From: an uncultured Collinsella sp. | Lineage (GTDB): Bacteria > Actinomycetota > Coriobacteriia > Coriobacteriales > Coriobacteriaceae | Direction: 5' to 3' | DNA length: 28,290 nt | Assembly (NCBI GenBank): GCA_900547125.1 | Contig: URFU01000012.1 | Coordinates: 1-28,290 of the forward strand | Shown: piece after piece, positions 15,953 to 22,736 of the stretch | Numbering within the stretch: the first letter of the stretch is position 1 | Layout of the letters: each line of letters starts with the position of its first letter | Made by a program: the position numbers and the translations under genes | Notes under the pieces: generated by a model | Database searches by the model: none | What the model was told of the DNA's origin: nothing | The model's input: the letters and a program-made list of their open reading frames with translations, nothing else

Positions 15953-16852
15953 ATGTCTGAGAACGAAGAGATCATGAACGAGACCGAGAACGAGACCATG
16001 GCTGCCGAGGTCGAGGCAGTCGAGACCGTGGAGACCGAAGCTGCCGAGGTTGAGGCTGCTGACGAGGTTTCCGCCGAGGGGGAGGCCGAGGTTGTCGAGG
16101 CCGCCGTTGATTACGATGACGAAGAGCTGATGGACAAGATGCAGAAGGCCGCCCGCCTGCTGCGTAGCCGTCGCTTTGCTATTTCCAAGGAGGAGGAGGC
16201 CAAGGCCGAGCGCATGGCGAACATCGAGCGCGCCATCAAGCTTCTTGACCTCAAGCCTAAGATGGAGCAGAAGGAAATGTCCGACCTGCTGGGCATGCGC
16301 CTTCGTGAGCTCGATGGCCTGATGGCCGAGGCCGAGGCTGCCGATCTGGTCGGCCGCATCGACGACGCCGAGGGCGATATGCGCAAGATCGTCGTCTTCG
16401 CTGCCGAGGATGCCGCTGAGGGCCTGGTCGAGCTTGCCAACAAGAAGGAGAAGCTCCTGCCCGAGCTTTCTTACGAGGAGGCCACCGAGCTGATGGCCGC
16501 TCTCGATAAGGTTATCGCTCCGCTCGTCGCCATGGGCCTGGACGAGGACCGCGGTCCTCGCGGCGGCCGTGACGACCGTGGTGGCCGTGGCGGCGACCGT
16601 GGCGGTCGCGGCGGCTTTGGCGATCGCGGTGGTCGTGGCGGCGACCGTGGCGGTCGCGGTGGCCGTGGCGGCTTTGGCGACCGTGGCGGCGACCGTGGCG
16701 GTCGCGGCGGCTTTGGCGGCAACCGTGGTGGCTATGGCGACCGCGGCGGCAACCGTGGCGGCTTTGGCGGCAACCGTGGTAACGACCGTGGCGGTCGCGG
16801 TGGCGACCGTGGCGGCCGCAACGGCGGCGGCTTCCGCGGCAATCGCTTTTAA
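15953..16852 (+). CDS. Acidic / MarR-like / RGG-tailed protein
   Basis: A 299-aa protein with three regions. Residues 1-60 are very acidic (mostly Glu, Ala, Val). Residues about 65-190 resemble a MarR winged helix: QKEMSDLLGMRLRELDGLMAEA as the helix-turn-helix and DAEGDMRKIVVF as the wing, with flanking helices. Residues about 197-299 are almost only RGG, GGF, GDRGG and GGNRGG repeats, ending FRGNRF. RGG tails bind RNA or single-stranded DNA and favour condensates in other proteins. AAGGAG lies 6 nt before the ATG. It is preceded by about 150 nt with GC-rich hairpin potential. The function is not known; a nucleic acid-binding regulator or RNA chaperone is inference. Confidence 0.85.
   Translation: MSENEEIMNETENETMAAEVEAVETVETEAAEVEAADEVSAEGEAEVVEAAVDYDDEELMDKMQKAARLLRSRRFAISKEEEAKAERMANIERAIKLLDLKPKMEQKEMSDLLGMRLRELDGLMAEAEAADLVGRIDDAEGDMRKIVVFAAEDAAEGLVELANKKEKLLPELSYEEATELMAALDKVIAPLVAMGLDEDRGPRGGRDDRGGRGGDRGGRGGFGDRGGRGGDRGGRGGRGGFGDRGGDRGGRGGFGGNRGGYGDRGGNRGGFGGNRGNDRGGRGGDRGGRNGGGFRGNRF
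16551..16849 (+). repeat. RGG-coding tandem repeat tract
   Basis: Degenerate units such as GGCGACCGTGGCGGTCGC and GGCGGCTTTGGC are repeated about 25 times within the RGG tail. Near-identical copies could expand or contract by slippage. Confidence 0.85.
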
Positions 16853-16855
16853 TTA

Positions 16856-16883
16856 GTTACGGCGTTTTACCAAACGCCGTAAC
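16856..16883 (+). terminator. Hairpin after the RGG gene
   Basis: GTTACGGCGTTT and its perfect complement flank a TACC loop, three nt after the stop codon. No U tract follows, so it may be a 3' mRNA-stabilising hairpin rather than a full terminator. Confidence 0.55.
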
Positions 16884-16896
16884 CGCTTGACGCTGC

Positions 16897-16995
16897 AAAC
16901 CCGCCAGAGCGGCAATCTGCCTTTCAACTTCGGCGGCATGACCAGAAGGTCAATGCCGCCTTGTTTCAAGGCACCTTGCTCGCTCTGGCGGGTTT
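16897..16995. repeat. 99-nt nearly fully paired long hairpin
   Basis: The outer arms AAACCCGCCAGAGCG (16897-16911) and complement (16981-16995) are perfect over 15 bp. Inside, GCCTT/AAGGC pair, then GGCGGCAT-GACC with GGTC-A-ATGCCGCC around an AGAA loop. TTTTCG follows on plus. It could be a terminator for the RGG gene, a small RNA or an immobile inverted-repeat element. Confidence 0.65.
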
Positions 16996-17058
16996 TCGCT
17001 GTCGGTACCAAAACATCGGTGTTGTCGAAGTAGTCATTGGGGACGTTCTTAAATGACT

Positions 17059-17142
17059 GCATAGCATGAGAGTGGATAATCTCCCGGTTTGAGCCTGCAT
17101 TCAAGCTCAAAGTGGGAGATTATCCACTCTCATTTGCTATGC
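17059..17142. repeat. 84-nt inverted repeat with a 20-bp perfect arm
   Basis: ATGAGAGTGGATAATCTCCC (17066-17085) is perfectly repeated inverted at 17114-17133. GCATAGC/GCTATGC extends the outside and TTTGAGC/GCTCAAA the inside. There is no U tract. It looks like a MITE-like or REP-like element between the convergent RGG and pdxT genes. Confidence 0.7.
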
Positions 17143-17173
17143 GTCCGAAAATCCACGCTCGTTTGTTTTCTGC

Positions 17174-17761
17174 CTACATTTGTAGGAACAGTTCGTGGAG
17201 GCGGGTGTCTTCGTCGAGTTCGGGGTGGAAGGTTACGCCGAGCTGGTTGCCCTGGCGGGCGGCGACGATGCGCTCGTCGACTTTCGCTAAGGCCTTGGCG
17301 TCGCCGTGGACCTCGACGATGCGGGGCGCGCGGATAAACGTCAGCGGCACCTCACAGTCGATACCGCCTACCTGCCCCTTGGTGCGAAAGCTGCCGAGCT
17401 GTCTGCCGTAAGCATTGCGCTCAACGCGCACATCCATGGTTGCCAAGCGCGGCGTCCCCTTATCGTCGTGGGCGGCAAGATCGCGCGCCAACAGAATCAA
17501 GCCGGCGCAGGTGCCCAGGACGGGCATGCCCTCAACAATGCGGGTGCGAAGCTCATCGAGCATACCAAGCTCGGCAAGTAACTTGACCTGAACGGTGGAC
17601 TCGCCGCCGGGGAGGACCAGGCGGTCAAAGTTCTGCTGCAAATCGGCCGCCTGCCTCATCTCGATACAACGTGCGCCCAGCTCGGACAGTCTTGCCTCGT
17701 GCTCGGCAAAAGCGCCCTGGACCGCCAGCACGGCGACCGTTTGGTCTGCATAATCGCTCAT
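17174..17761 (-). CDS. pdxT: PdxT, glutaminase subunit of PLP synthase
   Basis: A 195-aa class I glutamine amidotransferase that releases ammonia from glutamine and passes it to PdxS. Residues PGGEST (51-56), the nucleophile Cys85 in GTCAGL and the His179/Glu181 pair in FHPELDED complete the triad. Length is normal. GAAAGGA lies 7 nt before the ATG. It follows pdxS by 20 nt on the same strand, so the two form an operon. The N-terminus MSDYADQTVAVLAVQG fits the family's conserved start. Confidence 0.95.
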   Translation of the reverse strand: MSDYADQTVAVLAVQGAFAEHEARLSELGARCIEMRQAADLQQNFDRLVLPGGESTVQVKLLAELGMLDELRTRIVEGMPVLGTCAGLILLARDLAAHDDKGTPRLATMDVRVERNAYGRQLGSFRTKGQVGGIDCEVPLTFIRAPRIVEVHGDAKALAKVDERIVAARQGNQLGVTFHPELDEDTRLHELFLQM

Positions 17762-17781
17762 GTGCGATCCTTTCTGCTGGA

Positions 17782-18672
17782 CTAGCGCCCGCGCTCCTCC
17801 ATGATGATCTCAATTTCGTCGGCGTTGATGCCCACCATGGCCTCGCCCAGGTCCTCCGAAAGCTCAGCGATGAGCTTGGCGTCGGTGAAGTTGGCCACGG
17901 CCTTGACGATGGCGGCGGCGCGCTTGGCCGGGTCGCCGCTCTTAAAGATGCCCGAGCCCACAAAGACGCCTTCGGCGCCCAGCTGCATCATCAGCGCGGC
18001 GTCGGCGGGGGTCGCTACGCCGCCGGCGGCAAAGTTCACGACGGGAAGCCTGCCCGTGGCATGGACCTCGCGCACCAGCTCGACCGGAACCTGCAGCTGC
18101 TTGGCTGCCTCAAAGAGCTCATCATCGCGCAGGGCAACAACGTCGCGGATCTGCTTTTGGATCTTGCGCATGTGACGCACAGCCTGAACGACGTCGCCCG
18201 TGCCCGGCTCGCCCTTGGTGCGGATCATCGTGGCGCCCTCGGCAACACGGCGCAGCGCCTCGCCCAGGTCACGGGCACCGCAGACAAACGGGACGTCAAA
18301 CTGGGTCTTGTCGATGTGGTAGACATCGTCGGCGGGGGAGAGAACCTCGGACTCATCGATGTAATCGATCTCGACGGCCTGCAGGACCTGCGCCTCGACG
18401 ATGTGACCGATGCGGCACTTGGCCATGACGGGGATGGAGACGGCCTCTTGGATGCCCTTGATCATCTTGGGGTCGCTCATGCGCGAGACGCCGCCTGCGG
18501 CACGGATGTCGGCCGGGATGCGCTCGAGTGCCATGACGGCGCAGGCGCCCGCCTCCTCGGCGATGCGTGCCTGCTCGGGCGTGGTGACGTCCATGATGAC
18601 GCCGCCCTTGAGCATCTGCGCGAGCTCGCGATTGAGTTTGACGCGATCGGCCTTGCTGGTCTGTTCTGCCAT
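17782..18672 (-). CDS. pdxS: PdxS, pyridoxal 5'-phosphate synthase
   Basis: A 296-aa TIM-barrel enzyme that builds pyridoxal phosphate from ribose 5-phosphate, glyceraldehyde 3-phosphate and ammonia. The start at 18672 has AAGGGAG 6 nt upstream; the open frame extends further up without support. Catalytic residues are visible: Asp28 (IMDVTT), Lys85 (VMAKCRIGH) and Lys153 (RTKGEPGTG). These match Asp24, Lys81 and Lys149 of the B. subtilis enzyme with an offset of four. It is the first gene of the pdxST operon, divergent from the MocR regulator. Confidence 0.96.
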   Translation of the reverse strand: MAEQTSKADRVKLNRELAQMLKGGVIMDVTTPEQARIAEEAGACAVMALERIPADIRAAGGVSRMSDPKMIKGIQEAVSIPVMAKCRIGHIVEAQVLQAVEIDYIDESEVLSPADDVYHIDKTQFDVPFVCGARDLGEALRRVAEGATMIRTKGEPGTGDVVQAVRHMRKIQKQIRDVVALRDDELFEAAKQLQVPVELVREVHATGRLPVVNFAAGGVATPADAALMMQLGAEGVFVGSGIFKSGDPAKRAAAIVKAVANFTDAKLIAELSEDLGEAMVGINADEIEIIMEERGR

Positions 18673-18737
18673 GGTTGCTCCCTTGGTTGGCATGTGCATT
18701 GCTTGACGGAACATCCTATCGGGGAGCTGGGTATGGC

Positions 18738-18766
18738 GAAATACTCAGATTTCGAGATAATGACAA
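18738..18766 (-). promoter_or_regulatory. Predicted pdxST promoter
   Basis: On the minus strand TTGTCA (18761-18766) and TATTTC (18738-18743) are 17 bp apart. The -35 is good and the -10 is weak. The -35 adjoins an AAGGTCAG box, so a bound regulator would compete with polymerase or contact it. Confidence 0.5.
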
Positions 18767-18806
18767 GGTCAGACTAATACCAGATTGAATGACTTAATAA
18801 GGTCAG
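18759..18806. promoter_or_regulatory. Two AAGGTCAG direct repeats, candidate PdxR sites
   Basis: AAGGTCAG occurs at 18765-18772 and 18799-18806, each preceded by AATGAC (18759 and 18788). Direct repeats between divergent pdxS and pdxR are the usual binding arrangement of MocR/PdxR regulators. The second copy is 11 nt before the regulator's start codon. Confidence 0.55.
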
Positions 18807-18817
18807 GTGATAGGCTC

Positions 18818-20257
18818 ATGCTTGACTACAATTTGGAAAAACGCGGCGGAGCATCGCTCTATGAGTATGTTTACCAGCAAATTCGAGATGATATCGTTGC
18901 TGGACGCATTGCGGCGGGGGAGCATCTTCCGTCTAAGCGTGCCTTTGCCAGCCATCTGGGAATCAGTGTCATTACCATCGAGAATGCATATAGCCAGTTA
19001 CTTGCCGAGGGCTATATTTGCTCAAAGCCGCGTCGTGGCTACTACGCTTGTGAGCTTCCGGATGCACCGGTTTTGCCTTTGGCTACGGGGAGCATCGACC
19101 GAGATACCGTCTCTGTGGGCCCCAGCGCGCATGATGCCGATGGACAGGCCGAGCGATTCGATGCACTTTCTCCTTCCGCTTTGGAGGCGGCGCGGCTTTG
19201 GCAAAGCGCGCTACGGGCGACGCTGACATCCGAAGACGAACGCGAAATCTTTTCGACCGCGCCGGCGCAGGGCACCGCTCGGCTACGACGCGCAATTGCT
19301 CACCATCTGCGCGGGACAAGGGGCATGAATGTCGACCCCGACAACATTGTTATCGGTGCGGGTGCCCAGCTGCTCGATACCATGTTGGTTCAGCTGCTTG
19401 GCGCGGACAAGGTGTACGCCGTTGAGGACCCGGGCTATTTGCGTCTGACGCGCATCTATCAGGCTATGGGCTGCGAAGTTCGACATATCCCGTTGGATGA
19501 TGAGGGCGTGGACTTGAGCACTTTGCAGAAAAGTGGGACCGATGTCCTTCACCTGATGCCGTCCCATCAGTATCCGACCGGCCTGGTGACGAGCATTGCG
19601 CGTCGCTATGCGCTGCTGAGCTGGGCCGCAGAGCGACCAGGTCGGTATCTCATCGAAGATGACTTTGATTGTGAGTTTCGCCTTGCCGGCAAGCCGATTC
19701 CCGCGCTTGCTTCGATCGATGCCGCTCAGTCGGTTATCTATACCAACACGTTTTCGAAGAGCCTTTCATCGGCGTTGCGTCTAGCGTACATGGTGTTGCC
19801 CGATGAGCTGATGGAGCGGTTTAGGCGCAACCTTGGTTTTTATGCCTCGTCGGTGAGTTCTGTTGACCAGGTTGCTTTGGCTCGTTTACTGGAATCGGGT
19901 GATTACGAGCGACATGTGAACCGCGTGCGCGTGCGCGCTCGCGAGGCACGCGATGGCCTGGCGGCGCTTGTGCGGAAGGCGTTTCCGGCAGGGGAGGTCT
20001 CGATCGAACATGCAGACGCGGGCCTTTACTGCACCGTGGTTGCGGAGCGCGGAACGGACGGAAGCTCTTTTGCGCAGGCCCTCACGCGCTCGAGTATCCC
20101 TTTTGTCGATATCAGTGAGTGTTATTGGTGCGCCGATGGCGCATCTGCCCCCGAAAACTCAAGTCAAATTCTTGTCCAGTATGACGATTTGAGTCCAAAA
20201 GTGCTAAATACCTTGGAATTGCAGCTCATGGAGGCACTCTGCAACCTAAGTGAGTAG
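18818..20257 (+). CDS. pdxR: MocR-family regulator (PdxR-like)
   Basis: A 479-aa regulator with a GntR-type winged helix (about residues 12-78: LYEYVYQQIRDDIVAGRI, LPSKRAFASHLGIS, AYSQLLAEGYI) joined to a class I aminotransferase-like domain. The PLP Lys is 314 in NTFSKSLSSALRLAY. PdxR proteins sense pyridoxal phosphate with this domain and control pdxST; position divergent to pdxST supports that role. ATG at 18818 is the best start, with AGGTGATAGG upstream; the longer TTG-started frame is less likely. Oddly, the last codons and stop, CTA AGT GAG TAG, belong to the left end of a palindromic repeat, so the native C-terminus may have been replaced. Confidence 0.88.
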   Translation: MLDYNLEKRGGASLYEYVYQQIRDDIVAGRIAAGEHLPSKRAFASHLGISVITIENAYSQLLAEGYICSKPRRGYYACELPDAPVLPLATGSIDRDTVSVGPSAHDADGQAERFDALSPSALEAARLWQSALRATLTSEDEREIFSTAPAQGTARLRRAIAHHLRGTRGMNVDPDNIVIGAGAQLLDTMLVQLLGADKVYAVEDPGYLRLTRIYQAMGCEVRHIPLDDEGVDLSTLQKSGTDVLHLMPSHQYPTGLVTSIARRYALLSWAAERPGRYLIEDDFDCEFRLAGKPIPALASIDAAQSVIYTNTFSKSLSSALRLAYMVLPDELMERFRRNLGFYASSVSSVDQVALARLLESGDYERHVNRVRVRAREARDGLAALVRKAFPAGEVSIEHADAGLYCTVVAERGTDGSSFAQALTRSSIPFVDISECYWCADGASAPENSSQILVQYDDLSPKVLNTLELQLMEALCNLSE

Positions 20258-20366
20258 GCTTTTGGAACTTTGGTGACCAGGCAGTTTTGAAACAAGTTAT
20301 CTACCTGGGGTTTTGAAAAGCAGGATGGCCGGCCTGCTCGGGATGTTCAAAAAAGTCTACTCACTT
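20248..20366 (+). repeat. Palindromic element, copy A (at 3' end of pdxR)
   Basis: A 119-nt unit with terminal inverted repeats AAGTGAGTAG/CTACTCACTT, extended inward by CTTTTGG-like/AAAAAAGT pairing. Inside are a CCAGG/CCTGG hairpin and GCAGG/CCTGC pairing. The left end codes for the last residues and stop of pdxR. A second copy in the same orientation lies 1420 bp downstream. Confidence 0.85.
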
Positions 20367-20400
20367 GCCGCGCAAAGCTTCCGCACGAGAAAAAAATGGG

Positions 20401-20466
20401 GTTTTCAACAGGGCTTCGTCCAGTTCTTGGCAAGCTTTTGGCCAGTTGGGGAGGGCTGTTGAAAAC
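20401..20466. other. 66-nt inverted repeat before the nuclease-like gene
   Basis: GTTTTCAACAG (20401-20411) and its complement (20456-20466) are perfect over 11 bp. No U tract follows. It lies in the gap of about 180 nt between palindromic copy A and the following gene. Confidence 0.5.
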
Positions 20467-20549
20467 TTAGCAGTCCGTTCGGTGCCATTTTTGGTGCGTT
20501 CGCGCCAATGCGTGACTGACTGGGTTGAAATTCGTGTTTTCCTTTGCCT

Positions 20550-21677
20550 ATGAAGGATCTACTTTGTGACATATCGGCTTTTAGGTACTGGCGTTTGCCC
20601 CCTCAGGTTCGCGCTTTGTGTCCGCCGCTTCCACGGCCGGAAGAAGACCGGCAGCGATATGACCTCGCCCGTAACCCGACGGCTGCGGTTGTGTTCGGCT
20701 TTCCGTTGTATACATTGGTTCGGACGAGAAACAAACGGACTTGTCCTGCCAGCATTAGGCAGCGGCTGTTTCTTGGTGAGCTCCCCAGGGAATCCGTGCT
20801 GGAAACGGAGCATGGGTTTTTGGTTACGTCTCCTCTGCTGACGGCATTCATCATGTCGCGGCATCTGACGGATCTTCAGCTTCTTTTGGTATTGGCGGAG
20901 ATGTGTGGCTTGTTTGCGGTGTGCGCTCTGCCGGTGGCGCTTGAGGCGGAGCTTTCGCGTGCAATTGATTCGGGCGCGATTTCGACAACGTTCGGTTGGG
21001 TGCGCTGCCCGTCCGAGGACGGCATCACTTCAAATTTATGGCGTCGAGACGCTTTGGTTTTGGGCAGAGACCTTGACCGTTTTTGTTCAGATGTTTGCGG
21101 GATGCGTTACGGCAATAGATTTATGGCGGTATCGCAACTCGTTCCATTGGGTGCCGCGTCGCCTTTTGAGGTCGAGGCGTATTTGTTGCTTGGACTGCCG
21201 CGAGCCCTGGGAGGCGAAGGGTTTTGCGGCATAGAGCTCAATGTCGAAGTGACGCTAAGCACAAGTGCTCGAGCGATTGTGGGAAAGTCCCGTGTATATA
21301 TCGACCTACTTCTCTCTTCGCCGGATGGCAAGCGACAGGTGGCCATTGAATGTCAGGGAAAGGCCTCGCACGGACGCGCAGGGGATGGCTTGCGTGACGC
21401 TGACCGCATGACAGCCCTTCAGGCCATGGGCTACGATGTACTTCTCCTGACACACAGACAGATATCCGATGAGGATAGATTCCGCGCGATCGTTAAGGCC
21501 GTATGCAGGATGCTCGATGCTGAATATCGTGATAAAAGCTCAGATGAGCAAAGGGCTGAGACATTACTCCGGTCTGAACTATTCGTTGACTGGACAAAAT
21601 TGGGAGTAATCGACGAAAAGATGCCCGTTAGACACAAAATAGCTCGATCGTGGACGGCTGCGAAACTAAGTGAGTAG
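20550..21677 (+). CDS. Uncharacterised protein with a PD-(D/E)XK/DUF559-like C-terminal domain
   Basis: A 375-aa protein. ATG at 20550 has no clear ribosome binding site, so the start is uncertain. The N-terminal half (SAFRYWRLPPQVRALCPP...) matches nothing I can name. From about residue 205 a pattern appears: EVEAYLLLGLPRALGGEGF, ELNVEV, then YIDLLL (Asp about 252), VAIECQGKASH (Glu about 267), DADRMTALQAMGYDVLLLT. The D..E-x-x-G and DxxR..L..GY layout resembles Vsr/DUF559 endonucleases of the PD-(D/E)XK class. Base use appears lower in GC than its neighbours, by eye. It is bracketed by two copies of a palindromic repeat, and its stop (CTA AGT GAG TAG) is supplied by copy B. Function unknown. 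Confidence 0.75.
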   Translation: MKDLLCDISAFRYWRLPPQVRALCPPLPRPEEDRQRYDLARNPTAAVVFGFPLYTLVRTRNKRTCPASIRQRLFLGELPRESVLETEHGFLVTSPLLTAFIMSRHLTDLQLLLVLAEMCGLFAVCALPVALEAELSRAIDSGAISTTFGWVRCPSEDGITSNLWRRDALVLGRDLDRFCSDVCGMRYGNRFMAVSQLVPLGAASPFEVEAYLLLGLPRALGGEGFCGIELNVEVTLSTSARAIVGKSRVYIDLLLSSPDGKRQVAIECQGKASHGRAGDGLRDADRMTALQAMGYDVLLLTHRQISDEDRFRAIVKAVCRMLDAEYRDKSSDEQRAETLLRSELFVDWTKLGVIDEKMPVRHKIARSWTAAKLSE

Positions 21678-21787
21678 ACTTTTGGCTTGATGGCGACCAG
21701 GCCGTTTTTGCAACAAGTCATTTACCTGTGACTTTATAAAGCAATATGGATGGCCTGCTCGGCAAGTTCCAAAAAGTCTACTCACTT
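21668..21787 (+). repeat. Palindromic element, copy B (at 3' end of the nuclease-like gene)
   Basis: A 120-nt unit clearly related to copy A. Terminal inverted repeats AAGTGAGTAGACTTTT-GG and CC-AAAAAGTCTACTCACTT (as 18-19 nt arms) are near perfect. Shared internal words are GACCAGGC, AACAAGT, TACCTG and GCCTGCTCGG. The inner CAGG/CCTG hairpin is kept despite base changes nearby. The left end supplies the stop of the upstream gene. Confidence 0.85.
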
Positions 21788-21855
21788 ATTTTTTGACGAG
21801 AATCCGATGCCTAAGGTGGTCCTATTTCAGGGAGTTAACAAGTTCGTGAGGCACG

Positions 21856-21887
21856 AAAAAGGCCCGAACCATGCGGTCCGGGCCTTA
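21856..21887 (-). terminator. Terminator of the rubrerythrin gene
   Basis: AAGGCCCGGAC and GTTCGGGCCTT arms on the minus strand are followed by TTTTT, about 33 nt after the stop. Confidence 0.85.
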
Positions 21888-21919
21888 TCGAGCTAAAGAT
21901 TGTCTCTCAGGCGGTTGGC

Positions 21920-22480
21920 TTAGCCAAAGTAGCGCTTGAGCAGGCCGGCGAAAGCCTTGCCGTGGCGGGCCTCGTCGCGAGCCATCTCGTGCACGGTGTC
22001 GTGGATGGCATCGAGGCCGGCGGCCTTGGCGCGCTTGGCAAGATCGGTCTTGCCGGCGGTGGCGCCGTTCTCGGCCTCAACGCGCATCTCGAGGTTCTTC
22101 TTGGTGGAGTCGGTCACGACCTCGCCCAGGAGCTCAGCGAACTTGGCGGCATGCTCCGCCTCCTCGTGGGCAGCCTTCTCCCAGTACAGGCCGATCTCGG
22201 GGTAGCCCTCGCGATGAGCGACGCGAGCCATGGCCAGGTACATACCGACCTCAGAGCACTCGCCCTCAAAGTTAGCGCGCAGGTCGGCAACGATGTCCTC
22301 GGAGACGCCCTCCATCTTGGCGACACCCACGACGTGCTCGGCAGCCCACTCGAGCTGGCCCTCCTCCTGCTTCAGGAAACGAGAACCGGGAACGCCGCAC
22401 TGGGGGCACTTAAAATCCTCGGGCAGCTGGTCGCCGTCGAACTCTTCCACATAACCGCAAACGGGGCAAACAAACTTCAT
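21920..22480 (-). CDS. Reverse rubrerythrin (N-terminal rubredoxin, C-terminal diiron domain)
   Basis: A 186-aa oxidative stress protein of anaerobes that reduces hydrogen peroxide, and in some species oxygen, using electrons from NADH via partner reductases. The start at 22480 has AAAGGA 7 nt upstream; longer open frames are not supported. Residues 1-40 are rubredoxin-like with CPVCGY (Cys5, Cys8) and CPQCG (Cys25, Cys28). Residues about 45-186 are a ferritin-like four-helix domain with [27 protein letters not shown] and DEARHG as diiron ligand segments. The domain order is reversed compared with classical rubrerythrin, as in clostridial reverse rubrerythrin. It has its own promoter and terminator. 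Confidence 0.92.
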   Translation of the reverse strand: MKFVCPVCGYVEEFDGDQLPEDFKCPQCGVPGSRFLKQEEGQLEWAAEHVVGVAKMEGVSEDIVADLRANFEGECSEVGMYLAMARVAHREGYPEIGLYWEKAAHEEAEHAAKFAELLGEVVTDSTKKNLEMRVEAENGATAGKTDLAKRAKAAGLDAIHDTVHEMARDEARHGKAFAGLLKRYFG

Positions 22481-22564
22481 GATTCGATCCTTTCGATCGA
22501 TGGCGATTGCGCGCTCGTCCGGTCCCGTAAGGGCCCTCTCCGGACGTGCGTCTTGACGAGTTCT

Positions 22565-22592
22565 ATTATCCATAAATGCGACCAAATGTGAA
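22565..22592 (-). promoter_or_regulatory. Predicted promoter of the rubrerythrin gene
   Basis: On the minus strand TTCACA (22587-22592) and GATAAT (22565-22570) are 16 bp apart, about 85 nt before the start codon. Both hexamers match consensus at five of six positions. Confidence 0.5.
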
Positions 22593-22638
22593 GCCTATTA
22601 GGAATGATTTTTAATAAAACAATTTTAAGATATGAAGA

Positions 22639-22654
22639 TGTTGATTGATTAACG
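22639..22654. promoter_or_regulatory. Operator-like site 1 upstream of the alcohol dehydrogenase
   Basis: TGTTGATTGATTAACG is an imperfect dyad with the same TGTTGA half-site as the perfect dyad 64 bp downstream. Confidence 0.4.
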
Positions 22655-22702
22655 ATTGGCAGGCCGTCTTTGACCGCCGATGAGTACAATCAGGCGAGCA
22701 AA

Positions 22703-22718
22703 TGTTGACCAATCAACA
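22703..22718 (+). promoter_or_regulatory. Operator-like site 2, TGTTGA-N4-TCAACA
   Basis: A perfect 6-bp dyad with a CCAA centre, lying between a TACAAT box (22685-22690) and the ribosome binding site. Binding there would block transcription, so a repressor site is likely. The regulator gene is not in the window. Confidence 0.55.
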
Positions 22719-22736
22719 AATGAAGGAGTTTCCTTT

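Noticed and set aside
16551..16849. CRISPR-like repeats
   Set aside because: The repeats are in-frame RGG codons without unique spacers of constant length.
20248..21787. Integron cassette with attC sites
   Set aside because: The palindromes lack the RYYYAAC and GTTRRRY core sites and there is no integrase; only the gene-plus-palindrome layout is similar.
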